A stretch of 64,000 nucleotides of DNA from Phytoseiulus persimilis (Eukaryota; Arthropoda; Arachnida; Mesostigmata; Phytoseiidae). Where the stretch lies: the NCBI GenBank assembly GCA_037576195.1, contig CM075102.1:42404745-42468744 (forward strand), given 5' to 3'. The notes below the pieces were generated by a model. It was not told where the DNA came from and ran no database searches. It saw only the letters and a list, made by a program, of their open reading frames with translations. The position numbers were made by a program, and so were the translations under genes. This document shows positions 14,001 through 26,828 of this stretch, piece after piece; positions within the stretch are counted from its first letter, which is position 1, and each line of letters begins with the position of its first letter.

Positions 14001-17000
14001 CTGGCCGAACAATAGGCGTCGCCGACGATTTGGTAGGCGTGCACGATTTTCTTCATCACCAGATCGACTTCTCTCGTGTCGCAGGGCTTCCCTTCGGGAT
14101 GGTAGAATACAGGAATTTGGCGCGTAATGCATTTCGATTGAATGGCACGCCGGAGCGTTTCGCAGTGATCTTTGCCGGGCACGGGAGGTGAAACGTGAGA
14201 AGCGTCCTGAGGAACCTGTTCGGTGGAAAATTCAATCTTTTCTCTTCGAGAAACTTCCGATATCCCCACTGCCTAGGGAACTATGTTTGTATCCTTTCAG
14301 GAAAGCGTCGCTCGCCCTCGACGAGAACGAGTGCTGCCTCTCCGAAAATTCATGCCACATATTCCACTCTAGCATCATATCAAAATAGTACGGACCAGTA
14401 TTTCTTTCGGTGGCGATTTTCTCGATTTGGATTCGTCCCTCTGTTCCGGCATTTTTTCGAACAGGAGAATGCGGTCCGCAACGGATCCTTTGAGCATTTC
14501 TTTGGATCGACGTTGTTCCCGTAAGGTGCCTGGAAAATATTCCGCTGACGAAGGATCTCAATGGGATATGTTCAGCAGTGTTTGCAGTTCAAGACTTCCA
14601 GTTTGGGACTGGAAGAAGGGTTTATCGCGAGTTCCAGCGACGATAAGATTTCGCATCGAGGCTTGAGAGTCTGACAATTCACGAAAATGGCGGCAACTCA
14701 CCCTCTTTCTTGCGGCGGTGGCTCTCCTCGTCTTCTCGGCATTTCTGCTCGAATATATGTTTCCGATCCTTGACCGACACTCGGGCCGGACTTTGTGATT
14801 CTTGAGCCGCGGCCTGGGCCATTTGCAGGATCGGCAGAGGTCTCCTCGGTGGCGGTGAGCTGAAATGGGTTGTGAACATCATGCGATTGCCCCAGCTTTA
14901 TTTTCCTTTCAATTCATCCAATATTCAAATGTTTAGACGCCACCGGAGCCGAACCGAACGCCAACTTCTACCTCTGATCAACTCTTGATGTCATTCTACT
15001 CATGACTCGCAAGAATATTTGGAAACCTAGTCTACATATATTTTTTTCACTCTAAATATTTCGCTAAGGGGGACAGTCCTCAGCTGAAGGCTGTCGCCTA
15101 TCGGAGCGTTCGTGGTGCATGGAAAACAGCACGAAGATGACTTCCCCGAGGTTTCTGTGAAGGAACTGGATTTTTCGCGGGAGAGCGGTCACCGGGCGTC
15201 GAACAGCTGCTCTGGCTGGTAGGACGCTATGAACGCGGATTTGTCGCGTGACGTGACCTTGCATTGTTCGCGGAGTGTTTACGTCATTCGTGTGCCACCG
15301 GCCAATTTCTCGGCAATTACAATAAACTCCGCTTCGGACGAAACGTACGCGAATAGTACACCTGAATGTCAGTAAAGTGATCTTTTCCTCGGGAGTCCGC
15401 CGCGCGGCGTTTCAACTTGTTCCCCCGTGCTCCACTGAACCGATTGGTTGACCCGTGGTTTTGCCCTACCGTCACTTGTTCACGGCACAAGCTTGGCCGT
15501 TATGTTTGGATTGTATGCCTACATTCCCAGATAGGTCAGCTATTGGATGTGAATTTGTGCTGGTTTCGGATTCTGAGGCCAAAGAGACGAATAAGGCGCT
15601 CGGGATATCGACTTTTACATAAGCGTTCCAGCAGACGCTTACATAAAAGTCTGAAAGGCAGGAGTGCAACTGAAGTGCGGAAAAAATAACGAGCTCGGTT
15701 ATGCAACGTTTTTCAACTTTGACACCTTCCGCCGAGCCAATTTCCAAAGTTCTCACAGCGCTGTTGGGCCCGCCCGAGATATTCCCTCACGAGTTCACAC
15801 TGGGTATCGCTCCCACACAATGCGTTCATCGCGTCAGTCTTCCGAATCGTCGTCGGTTCGTTTTCCGTGGATTTCCCACTACCCAGCTCAATGAAATTTC
15901 CTTCATGGACCATCGATAACGACTGCTCACGGTATTTGCCCCAACATCATATTTCGAAGCGTACGCTATCGCATGCTCGTTACCGAATATCCAAGCCTCG
16001 TCAGAATTCGTAGCGGCTGGCTTTCCGAGACGTATGAACTCCAGGAGGTGTGGGAGGCTTCAATGTCTTTCGGAAAAACATCGAAGGATCGACTCGATCG
16101 TACTTACTAGGAATTTTGGCCATAGCTGGACTGGAAGTGAAGGTTGATCTGTTTGGGCGCTCTGAGCTGGTATACTTTTTTCTGCTCGGTGTTGGTTTTG
16201 ATCAGTGGTTCTCTCGTGCTTGGTTGGTGAGGCGGGCAGCCTAGCGGTCGTTTTCCATCATCCCCACGTGAGATCTGAATGAGTAACAATGAATCCATTA
16301 GGCCGGCGATGATCGGAACTTCGACGCCGACAGGTAACGGCCTCCTGAAGCACGATGTCAACGATGCCAACGAGAGGGCAGCAGCCGCACCCGGACGCAC
16401 AGCGTTATTCGATCAAGGATCGTTCGCCGATTCGGCGAGTGTCACATCCTTGTGGACTTCACTCCGGAAATTCACTCCAGAAAAGCGAGCTGGCACGCGC
16501 TCGAGGGTGCTCGCACACGAACTCATCCACATCAAGAGTTCACAGAGCGACATGCAGGCGACGAGCGGCTTAGCCGGCCCGTCGTCTGTCCTTCGGTTGT
16601 TCTCTTCGAACGCCCACCGGGTTTGTTGCTATTGCTTGGTGTCTTGGGTAGACAGACCTTTCGGCTGATGCTTGTTCAGCCTCTTCCTCCGAGCCAGATT
16701 CACCTAGCGAAGCAGTCAGTCAGCTTTCCTTCCTTTCTGCACGCCTGCCTAGCTCCCATACCTTGTCTTGAGCAACGAACGTTTGCACCATACGTTCCAG
16801 AGAGTCGTCATCCTCGAGCAGAGCTGATGGGTCGAGCATCCGAGCGAGGGACTTTTCCAAAGACTCATCCAGGTTTCTGCCGGCGGTCGCCGGACCAGCT
16901 CCAACGGATTCCCCGCGCATACCTCCGTCGGCCATTGCGCACGCCGAGCCCTTGTGGACCACCCCGCAGCGCATAAATGGACAGCATCCGTTTCCTGCAA

Positions 17001-17010
17001 CAATTTCCAT
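11080..17010 (-). CDS. Protein phosphatase 2A regulatory subunit B'' (PPP2R3-like)
   Basis: This is a calcium-binding targeting subunit of the PP2A holoenzyme, of the PR72/PR130 (PPP2R3A/B) type. Exons on the minus strand are 17010-16762, 16274-16108, 14859-14702, 14268-13872, 13572-13476, 13218-13151, 12833-12695, 12387-12116, 11678-11483, 11346-11263 and 11145-11080. Phases agree at every junction and give 630 residues. From about residue 245 the protein follows the family closely: an IPVFYHPEG entry motif, ACDLPLYWK, a first EF-hand loop at 446-457 (DEDHDLWIDKND) and a canonical second loop at 519-530 (DLDGDGRLSLYE), ending near the usual ISEE terminus. Residues 1-240 are acidic, then proline- and lysine-rich, and poorly conserved. 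Donors are mostly GTAAGT or GTGAGC. The weaker junctions are the acceptor at 14269 (GGCAG) and the donor at 12694 (GTCGGT). The first two exons rest on phase and splice quality only. An earlier 5' exon is possible. Confidence 0.88.
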
Positions 17011-20000
17011 GATAGTCACTCGTCGATCCTCTCCTCAGGAATGAGCCGTGACTCGGAGTTTCGGAACATTCTGTTGTAAATCAGATTTCCCCTATTCCCT
17101 CGAAAGCTAAGATGGAGAGTCGAATTTCTGTCTTCGAAGTCTGTCTTCGGAACTATCTCGGCTATCATCCAGGGACACGAGATGTCTCGTTGATTCAACC
17201 AACGGGATCACCACTCGCTCGCGACTCAATTGTTAGCATTCTCGAAATGTCGACGTTCTGGAAGATGCTAACCCAGGAAGAGGAATGTCGGCTTTGTGAG
17301 CAGAGTCAAATACGAAGGTAGAGGAAAGCTTGACAGAGCGAGAGCATAGTTCAACCTATGCATGAGAAAATTATGTGTGAAATATCGTACCAAAGCTTTT
17401 CACAATGACGCACGGACGGGAGATATGCTCACGGTCTCAGTTGGGCTTCGCTCTCGCCGTCAAGGATATGCGATCCTTTCGCATTAATAACGCGAGAGAA
17501 CCCAAACTAACCACACCCACTGCCAGCTGATAACCATGAAATGTACGATAAGATTAGACCGGCGTTGCTTGCGAGCGAGCGAACGGCGAGCCCGTCGTCC
17601 GGGAAAGTCGTCACGACTAATATGAATTTTTGACGTGCTCGTGGAACTTGCTCAGTGAACCTTCAGAAAGTGATAGAGGGGAAGCTGCGATGTTGACGGG
17701 ACAAGATGGCCGTCAAGGCGTACTAGCATTGTTGTCGCTTCCCCTCGGCTGGGTTGCTTCTCGGGAGCTCGGTGCTCTCCCTGTGGATCAGGGAGTTGGC
17801 TCAAACAAGGAGCATCACTTTGTGATATGCGCTCCACCGAGAGCTGATCACTGTGAAAGAGTTGACTACAAATCACGTAGAGCTTCATCCAAGGAAGGAT
17901 CATTATCTTCAATCACCCCCTGCAGACACCGACAAGCTGACTCAGGGGGATCAGGACAACCGAATCCTTGCGGTTCGAATCACGAGAAGGAATTCTGCCG
18001 ATAAGCCACCATGGATTCACTACTGCTCAACGCGACGTGAACTCGAAAGAATCAATCTCTCTACGGAAGTGGCGAAACGTTACCATGATCTGCCACCTTT
18101 CTCACTCGCTCTATCGAGCGCCTTGTGGCCCATGGGAGCGTGGCTTCCACACTGTAGTGGACCCTGAGGCGGGAAACGATTCCACGAGGCAGTTCAACAG
18201 GAAGAGCTAGATGCTTTCAGGAGAAGTTTTCACAGACTGGACGAGTATCGATAGAATAGTTTGGAAGGAATGATTCGCCGCGGAAGAAGTATTCGATTTT
18301 TTTTCTACTCAAGCTCCTCGAACCATGGGGCGGAAGACTCAGCGTTCCATCACAGTCCACCTGGTGGTGAACATCTTCACGGAACACAATGGTGTACAAC
18401 ATCAACGGAATTCAAGAAACTTGAGGGAGTTGTTCATTCTCGAGGCTCAGGTAAATTTTTCACGGAATCTTCATTCGAATCTGTTTTTCACAACAGGTGG
18501 AGCTGATATCGCGGCGCTGTTCCTTCGTTCAACCTCGTGGCTCTTGTTGTCATAATACTTTGTTTCAAACACTTGAAAGAGCTCCGACCGCGTAACTTTA
18601 CCCAGACTGTTTCGAACGAATTAGCTTTCCACGCGGGGAACCGCTGATTGAGAAGCAGGGAAACGATTTTTCAGGAATGTTATTCGATACATAACGAATC
18701 GAGGTATGAGAACTCATTCCAGAGAATGAGCTACACCGATTCGCGCTCTTCGCTCCGTATGTTCGGGGAATCCCTATTTCTTGAACGCACGTTGACCGAT
18801 CACTCACGATCGAATACTAGTCCACAGCGAAACAGCCAGAGGCTTCGCAGACTGCTCAGTCCCGTCGAGCTCATCTTGGAATGAGAAGGAGGTCAATAAT
18901 TCGTCGTTATAAACAGCAGTGTTGTTTACAGGTTTTGTTAGTCGATGCGCACGCTGAGCAGTCATGCCTGCAGGAAGCAGGGTTCGGTTTTCTTCTTGAG
19001 CTCAGTGGAATTCCGGAGGCAGAGGCGCCCTGCTTAGATGCCACAATTTGACACACTTTTTCTCTAATATGAGATGCTGGCAGACCGATCGGTGGTATGC
19101 CTGTTAGGCATGAGTCAGGGAATCCTTGGTCCGTTCTCGTCAGATTCAAGCGATCTCGAGCGAGTAACCCGAGCCGCTATTCAAATATTCTGCCCAGCAC
19201 ATCAAGCGATCGATTCCTCCGGACATGGTGGTTGATCGCCACTGCCAGAACCGTTCGAAATGCGGAGGAGGACTTCTCGCTCCATTCGTGCCGAAGATTC
19301 CAGAAGTGCCGACTGCGAGCAAGGAAGTGAATTCACGCTGCACGTCCGTTCCAACTATCGCATGAGTTATGCAGAATGGTATGTGCCTCGGAGGGTGTGA
19401 CTGGTGGCCTGTGCGCGAGCTAGCCAGCCAAGCAAATAACCGGCTGGCGGGTGGGCTGCCAGCAACCCGTCTACGTACCAACGTGATGAATCGTAGAAGT
19501 TCCCGGGAGACGCACAGTGTCGTTGTGATAAACCGTAATCCTAGTAGAAATAACACAGCGTGGAACTCCTGCACCCGTCATCGAAGTCGCGACATCACCA
19601 CTGGCAGCATCCGCGGCAGCAGCGGCTCTGGGTCGCGAGTTGAGCCCAAAAGCATCTGATGGACACACACTATTCCGTTTATGCCGAGACACGCTCTACA
19701 CTGCAGTCAGTTATTCGGTGAGGTCTGCGAGCCAGCCACTCAGCCAGTTGGTCCGTTAGCCAGTCAGTCAGCCAGCCAACTGGCCGGCAAACAGGTAGAG
19801 CGCCGCAAGCATCGAACCTCGGACAGACCTTACTCGGAGGGATCGGAGGAATCTTTGTCCAGAACTAGAGATGAAAATCACGGTGGAGTTCGAGCCCGGG
19901 ACAGCTGTCCTATCGCTGGTGCTTAGCCTCTGCTGGAAGAGCAGCCACGGGTAAGGGCTTACGGTGGCCAGTCAGGCTCGAACACCGGTCTGAGTGCGTT

Positions 20001-23000
20001 TGTGTGTGCGTGCGTGAGCGTCTGTCTGTGTTTCCGGAGAGGTTCGTTCGCGAGATTCGCTACTCGACGCAGGACGACTCTGTCGTTCGGATGCGAGTTC
20101 TTTTCCTGAGGAGTAGGCGTCTACGTAACGGTAACGACAACCACGTCAACGTCGTCGACGACGACGAGAACCGCAGAGAGGGCGGCAACGAGGCGCTGGG
20201 TGTTCTCGCGAATGGCGCCAGATGTTCCAAAGATAGCAGGGCCTCAAGGACAGTGACTCGGAGCGGTTGTTTCACTCGAAGCACTAACTAGATCCGAACT
20301 ATGATCGGAGTCGTCTCAATAAACAAATAGTCTCCGTAGCCGGTAGAACTTCCGCTCGCGGTCGAGAGAGGTGATCGCTCGCCATAACTATCGGCTTGCT
20401 CTTCAAGAACCCGCATCAAGAAGCGCCGATGGTGCCGCTGTTGTCGGTGCTGCCGCCGGTGCCGCGGGTCGCTTAGTGTGGTTCCCTACCAAAGCACGTG
20501 CAGAGTGCTTCAGCGAGATCCGGCGAAAGAGTCAGTCAGGTAGATTGGCAGTGCTTGAGCCGTGTCGCGCTCGGGACTCCTCTCACCATGACCATCTTTA
20601 ATTTCGGTCAACGCTCGTTCGTTGTCCCCGCACCCTTTCCATTGTGTTAATCTTGAGATTCATTCTCCCTTCCTCTTGGGCCTGATGCCCGGGCGGCATG
20701 GCGAGGCGAAACAGTTTTCAGAATGTTTTCACATCAAACTCCCGTCTCTCGGGGCAGACATACGGGTGGGGGGCGTGAGAACCTAAAAATCGGATGCATT
20801 TCCATCGGAAACAAGCTCTCCGAATCAGACGGTGACGGATGGAGACGTGATTGGAGACTTGAGGACCTCTGAATCGTCCTGAAGGGGATCTCAGAAGTCT
20901 CGGAAACGATGAAAATTCCATCGCTGCGCGACGCTCGACTTTCAGAAACAAACGAGTGCTCAAACCAGCATTGTTGCGGGAATTATGCTTGTTCGCTCAT
21001 TCCGGGCGGTCGGCTCTCGAAGAGTTTTGATGCATGGGCAGGGAGCGTGTCTTTTCGAAAAAGCCCTCCGCGACGCACGCTTGATTAATCCTCCCACGGA
21101 GGAACGGCGAATCAGAGCTGTGACGAGCGCTGCTATACGATGTCATTAGACCACTTCGTCTCCAGACCTCAATTAGCCGAAAGCACACATTCGGGGAGAG
21201 CGAAGCGGACGCGAAAAATGAATCGGAGCAGGTTTCCGGCGGCATCGAGCGAGATGGCGTTGTAAAAGAAAGAGAAATCGTGACAGCTCTCTAGTTTATA
21301 GCGCGTTCCCGGCTCCGAGGTGCGAGTTCCCTTTTTGTGAGCTCATTCGGGATCTAAGCGTCGCATGGCTTTGAGCTCGTACAGGCAACAAACTTGTCGG
21401 AGTTGGTGAGGTCCAACGGAGCTCGAGATCTGATCCTCGGTGAAAATCCCAGGACCCCGTCAGCTGCTTGGATCGTTGCAGCGGTTTCCGGCGATCCCCC
21501 TGGATAAAGAGTCGATTCGTGATCTATATCCTCATTGGTATTCGGCAGCTGTTTTGCGCCCAATACGCTGCCGCTGCCCCCCTCCCTCTGCAGGTTCAAT
21601 GTCTGAGGGTCTTTGCGCAACCAACCTGCAGAATAGGAACCAATCGATTGCTTATTGTGCTACCGCCCAGCCGTGCTCGGCAGGTTTCGTTGTTCAGTGG
21701 TCCTCGGGGATCTTCGGTCGGTTCTGGGATCGTTCCCGACTTGTCCTATAGCACGGTGTCGGTATCCGACAAACACCCTCCTCACTCCGACTTGTCTTTC
21801 GCGACCCTTGGCGTCGCAACTTCTGTGACCCCTTCCTGCCCGCGAACTATTTTTTCGTCATTCTCAGCCTTCTCCCAGACAGTTTCGCGCCGCCAGGAAA
21901 CTGACCGAAGACTACACTCAGCCGATCAAGTTGCCGGATACTTCCTTTGAAGAGTCTACGAGTTTCTCCTATCTCGCTATCGACGTATCGACAGCACTCT
22001 GTCGACCCGTCAACAAGCAACGGTGCCCACAGGCCAGTGGGGACCCACTGAGATGATGGAAGCTGGAAACAACTCTAGGTAAAAAGGCGTGAAAGCGGAG
22101 GAATCGAACAACGCCGGATACGCAGGACACGGAATAAGGGTGATAGCTTGCGACAAAGAGTTGCGGTTATAATGGAACCTCATCACCGCGAAGCTCTTCT
22201 CAGAGCAAAACTCGACGCGACGAAACAATCTTACTCTTCTTTCCGGCAGACGAACCGTGGTCATCAAGGGCCCTCGAGGTGATCCGTGGTGTGCTCTTTC
22301 CAGCGAGTTTTCACTGCATGTACCGAGGTCTGTGATTACACAATCGAACTCGACGTCTTCGGCAGGAAGGGACCGGCTGCTCAGTGAAACTCCACAGGGA
22401 TTAGCGAGTAGAAGCTACGTTGAGAACGAATAGGGATCCTCCCATTTCTGAAATCGATCGCGACATATGCTTGAGCTCTCCGAGTCAAGAAATGAGTCGC
22501 TCCTGCGACGGAGAAGACAGGAGGAGACTGAGGACAAGTATCAGACTGAAAGAATAGAAAAGAGCTGTTATTTTTTGCTCCGAAACGTATGCGGAACCTT
22601 AATGCGGAAGAAACTTCCCAGAAACCTCAATCTCAGATGATTGACATGGCTTGTGAAGGGCGAACAGAAAAGTGAGATCGCCCCAGTAATATCGTTGCGG
22701 GACCTTATCAGTTTCCAGATGCCATCAATCGTTTGAGTATCGTGTCAAGAGATTCCCCTGAGACTTTTCACCCTCAAGAATTGAGGAGTCGTAGGAGCTG
22801 AGAAGGAGCCGCTCAGCCCCCTCCGAGACAACGTTCCTCGTTGTAGGCCACGACTGGCTTTCGCAGTGATAGATTCTCATGCATTCCGGCGCACGCGGGG
22901 AGAGTATTACACGGCGAACTGAACCGCGTTTCATCTGTCAGAGATCACGGTGTACAGCTGTAGGATGCAGCGCACCGCGTGGGTCGTTTCTGAAGCTAGT

Positions 23001-23380
23001 CTTACATGTAGAATTTCTCCTCAAAATTCAGGCTCAGGGTAGATGGGGCTCATATTTGCCCTTGCTCCCATGGGAAAGGCCAGCGAATTTCACTGAGCTG
23101 CTGAGACACGAGATCTAAATATTGGTTTCGAAATGATCCGGGAAATGTGAAATTTGAACTTCTCGGACGTTTCAGGAAGAATCGCTCTCGAGAGAGAACA
23201 TTAGGTGACATTTTTGAAAAGTGAACGACGCCTGGGAGATTACACGATTTCGCGCGCTACGGCTGTTCCGATTTCCATTTTCACCTTCTGTAGGAGTTAT
23301 CGGGCAGAATGTACAAATTTGAGACTCCACGCGCACACCTTGAACGTCGATTATTTTCATTGGTGTTATTTTGAAATCAT
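17011..23380. other. Gene-poor stretch with simple repeats
   Basis: About 6.4 kb upstream of the PPP2R3-like gene. I find no frame with a known domain or a linked set of splice sites. It holds a CAGC/CAGT-rich degenerate tract near 19728-19792 and a short ACG-rich tract near 20145-20170. The PPP2R3 promoter is probably just above 17010, but no core element is clear. Confidence 0.4.
19728..19792. repeat. Degenerate CAGC/CAGT tetranucleotide tract
   Basis: Successive AGCC, CAGT and CAGC units run with interruptions (for example TCAGTCAGCCAGCCAACTGG). It is a simple-sequence tract. Shorter look-alikes occur near 7980 and 19420. Confidence 0.5.
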
Positions 23381-25260
23381 TGAGTTATGTTGGAATTTTG
23401 GGTTATGTTGAAATCATGACCAACATAACACTTAAAAAGTCTCAAAAACCATGCTTTACATTGTAGACATCAACAGGCGAAGGTGTGGTGAAGAAGCCAC
23501 CTGAGGTGCGATTTGAATATGATTATAAACTATCGGTTTCCATCCTTGAGAGAGACAGAGATTTCCGTCCAGGATATGAGTGAATCTCCAGTCGTTGACA
23601 CAGGGCTTAAGCCACGCCATCAGGACAGAGTGCTCAGGAACCCATACATACGTGCAGACAAGAAACCTCAAGGTTTCAAAGCTTTCTTAGAAATCTGTGC
23701 TCCGTTCAGCCTCCGTTGTGGTGTTCCATGTTTCATCGTTCGCGCCTGAATTTGCTCCGCTCGTTCGCAATCGACTCACAGAGGGATGAACCAGCAGATG
23801 GGCCCGGGAAAAACAACATTTGAGCTCCTCATGTTGCTTGAACGCAGATCTCGTGTTGTGAGCGACAGTGGATGATGAGGGAGAGGGTACTCGAGTTCTG
23901 ATGCGGTCACCAACTACGCAATTCCAAGTGAAACGTATGGGAACCACGGGAAATCGAAGTTCCTGGGGATGAGACACAGAGAGCAAAATTGTTCATGGAT
24001 ATCAGAGGTGCGAAGCTCTTCATGACTATTCTTCGCCTATCACAAGAATCATACTGCGCGTAAATATACTCGATGCATGGACCTCCGTACGAAACACTTG
24101 ATATTGATTGAGAAGTCGTAAAACATGTTGAACAAGGACTGCATGGGATTATTTTTGATCGAACATCCTCACATGTGTTCCTTCTTATTCCAGGAGTGAA
24201 TTGTTCTGTAATCACAGACCATTTTGGTTCTCTGTTCCCCGTCGTCTCAAAAAGACGTTCGTCCTTCTGAGGACCATCGGTTTCGTCGAGAAACTGGACT
24301 CAATCTTGGGTATGTCAAAACCAGCCATGCACAAACCACACAGCTACATGGGCCGGAAAGCTGGGTGCTGGAGTTGATTGCATGTGAGAGATTGCATTTG
24401 CAGCACTTCTCGTCATGGCAATCGAGGAGCACACAGTGTCCTGTCGTCCTCTTCGCAGAATCTTTCCATTGATGGAAGTAGTTTGGTTCCAACGGCTGCA
24501 CAAACCTGGCAGATCCTGGGGCAGAAACTCTCACCAAGACGGTCATGTTTTCGATCCCATACGATTCCTCAATTTCGTGCCCGACCCAGAAATCTAAGTA
24601 GATGAGCAACTTATTGTTGCTGAGCCGGCAATATGTTTGAATACATTATTGATCCACTATACAAATAACGGTTTTGCCAGCTTCCCTGATCGCATGCATG
24701 TGACATGAGGAGTCGTATACTGCAGCAAACTGGTGAAACTCACCGTTCGCCTTTTGTAGAATAACCTATAATTTTCCCACCAGGGAGGCATTCATGTTCA
24801 AGGGCCGCTGCCGGTCGAAAGCGCTCATTGCAATCAACCTATCCCGCTCTGCAGTGGGCGATAATGTCCGATTGTTATGAACAATGTAATTGATCCGGGT
24901 CAAACATTTTCGGGGACTCCGGAACGTCCCTTTGAGCCTGTCAAAATGCGCCACAATCAGAGCTGCTGCTTCTTCCTCGATTTCTGGAACGCGTCGAAGC
25001 TCGAGTACCCTATTCCCCTTCTTCCACTGTCGTTCCTCAGATCAGATCTGGATTCGAGCCACATAGAGGACTCGGATATTTTTCTTACGTGTAACGACAC
25101 CAAAACAGCCCATCTGCCGCGGGTTCGTATCAGGCTTTTCCAGTATCCTGTGGCGCTTCACGATGCGCACACTGGTGACCGAATCCTCGTTGGAGAGTTC
25201 TGAATCATCCCTTGGGAGTGCATATGATACGCCTACATGATTGGCTGCCAAGTTCATCGA
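23381..25260. other. Coding-looking fragments, possible degraded gene or element
   Basis: Several minus-strand frames here read like protein. 25257-25042 ends at a possible donor (ACAC|GTAAGA). 24954-24766 and an overlapping second frame run to AACG|GTGAGT near 24744. 24609-24247 is cysteine-rich near its middle. The phases could not be linked into one model and I recognise no family. At 23384-23429 there is a perfect 10-bp inverted repeat (GTTATGTTGG with CCAACATAAC). A decayed gene or mobile element is possible, and so is chance. Confidence 0.25.
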
Positions 25261-25696
25261 ACATCATGCATACTGATGAGAGACATAATGGATGCATGAG
25301 AATCATATCAGGACGAGATACACGAGTGGCGGGACCGGGAAATAAAGTAGCGAAGCCATTCAATTAGAGTGTGGAGGTCTCATTTCCAAGGTCCGTCAGC
25401 CGTGGTACCCCTAGGAAGCGGGGCTGCACAGCGACCGATTGATGTCTCGGACGCGCCGACCGAGTCCCTGTGAACAGAGCTCTTCTCGCTGTGGGTGTGA
25501 CGCCAAACCGGGCGTATAAGGTTCGTTATTCCAGTGTTTATGGCCATTCGCGATCGCTCCGGTTACTACAGTCATGTGTCAAGTATTCTCCTGATGAGAT
25601 GGCTTGAAATATGCAGCAAACAGACCTTCGGCCAATCCGAGTCTCATAATTTCAATTGAGTTTTCATGGGTACAGGGCAGCGTTCGGCAATAGAAT

Positions 25697-25918
25697 ATGG
25701 AGGACAGAACCGCAGACACGTTACTTCTATTGATGAGATTGATTTCAGTTGAAGAACGTGATTTTCGAGTTTTCAAAAATGAGCTGGAGTGTTCAGTCTC
25801 ATCGTGGGAATTCGTCCTGAATCCATCTGCTGTTCGCGCCGAAATCGAGCTACTCTGCTCAGAAGACGAGATGGACGACAATGTCGGCCGAGAATTGAGG
25901 CCGGAGTTTTCGGTTTGA
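25697..25918 (+). CDS. Unrecognised small open frame beside the minisatellite
   Basis: A 73-codon plus frame starting with ATG runs straight into the first units of the 26-bp array. Its first 60 residues look protein-like, with alternating hydrophobic and acidic residues (for example LLLLMRLISVEERDF). Its stop lies inside the repeat. No domain, splice site or family is recognisable. It may be an exon remnant or chance. Confidence 0.2.
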   Translation: MEDRTADTLLLLMRLISVEERDFRVFKNELECSVSSWEFVLNPSAVRAEIELLCSEDEMDDNVGRELRPEFSV

Positions 25919-26596
25919 AATTGAGGCCGGAATTCCCGGCATGAAATTGAGGCCGGAATTTCCGGTATGAAATTGAGGCCGGAGTTTTCGGTTTGAAATT
26001 GAGGCCGGAGTTTTCGGTTCGAAATTGAGGCCGGAATTTCCGGTATGAAATTGAGGCCGGAATTTCCGGTATGAAATTGAGGCCGGAATTTCCTGTATGA
26101 AATTGAGGCCGGAATTTCCGGTATGAAATTGGGGCCGAGATTTTCGGTATGAAATTCAGAGCGGAATTTTCAGTATGAAATTCAGAGCGGAATTTCCAGT
26201 ATGAAATTCAGACCGGAATTTCCAGTATGAAATTCAGACCGGAATTTCCAGTATGGAATTCAGACCGGAATTTTCAGTATGAAATTCAGAGCGGAATTTT
26301 CAGTATGAAATTCAGAGCGGAATTTTCAGTATGAAATTCAGACCGGAATTTTCAGTATGAAATTCAGACCGGAATTTTCAGTATGAAATTCAGACCGGAA
26401 TTTTCAGTATGAAATTCAGACCGGAATTTTCAGTATGAAATTCAGACCGGAATTTTCAGCATGAAATTCAGACCGGAATTTTCAGTATGAAATTCAGACC
26501 GGAATTTTCAGTATGAAATTCAGACCGGAATTTTCAGTATGAAATTCAGACCGGAATTTTCAGTATGAAATTCAGACCGGAATTTTCGGTATGTAG
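25892..26596. repeat. 26-bp minisatellite, about 27 units, two subfamilies
   Basis: A nearly perfect tandem array with a 26-bp period. The first ten or so units (to about 26150) read TTGAGGCCGG, then a TTTCCGG-like core, then TATGAAA. The remaining seventeen or so switch to TTCAGACCGG (early copies TTCAGAGCGG) with AATTTTCAG. The first-type core CCGGAA-T-TTCCGG is an inverted repeat with six-base arms. The unit is not a multiple of three, so the array does not encode a simple protein repeat. It stops 232 bp before the left end of the Tc3-like element. Confidence 0.95.
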
Positions 26597-26828
26597 TTCA
26601 GGCGAAACCTTCCGCTTCCATGGGACAGATACAGTTTGTGTGAGCGACGAGTAGCACAGATTCACTAATCAACGGATTGGTGCTCCGCCGTTGGTCGTTG
26701 ATGTTGTGAGTTCACGGAAAAATCAACCCCCTCGCGATTTCGAGGGCCCAATCCGATGTACCAGAAGTACGCGACGGGCTTTCGGATGATCTCGCGTGGG
26801 AAAACGAGATGGAGAATGATAATACTTA

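Noticed and set aside
14232..14561. 109-codon minus frame between PPP2R3 exons
   Set aside because: It overlaps the fourth exon in another frame and lies mostly in an intron. No family match.
16279..16668. 129-codon plus frame that looks protein-like
   Set aside because: It starts beside the opposite-strand PPP2R3 second exon and has no domain or splice partner. Treated as chance.
25892..26596. CRISPR-like array
   Set aside because: Units are contiguous 26-bp copies with no variable spacers, in a eukaryotic setting.
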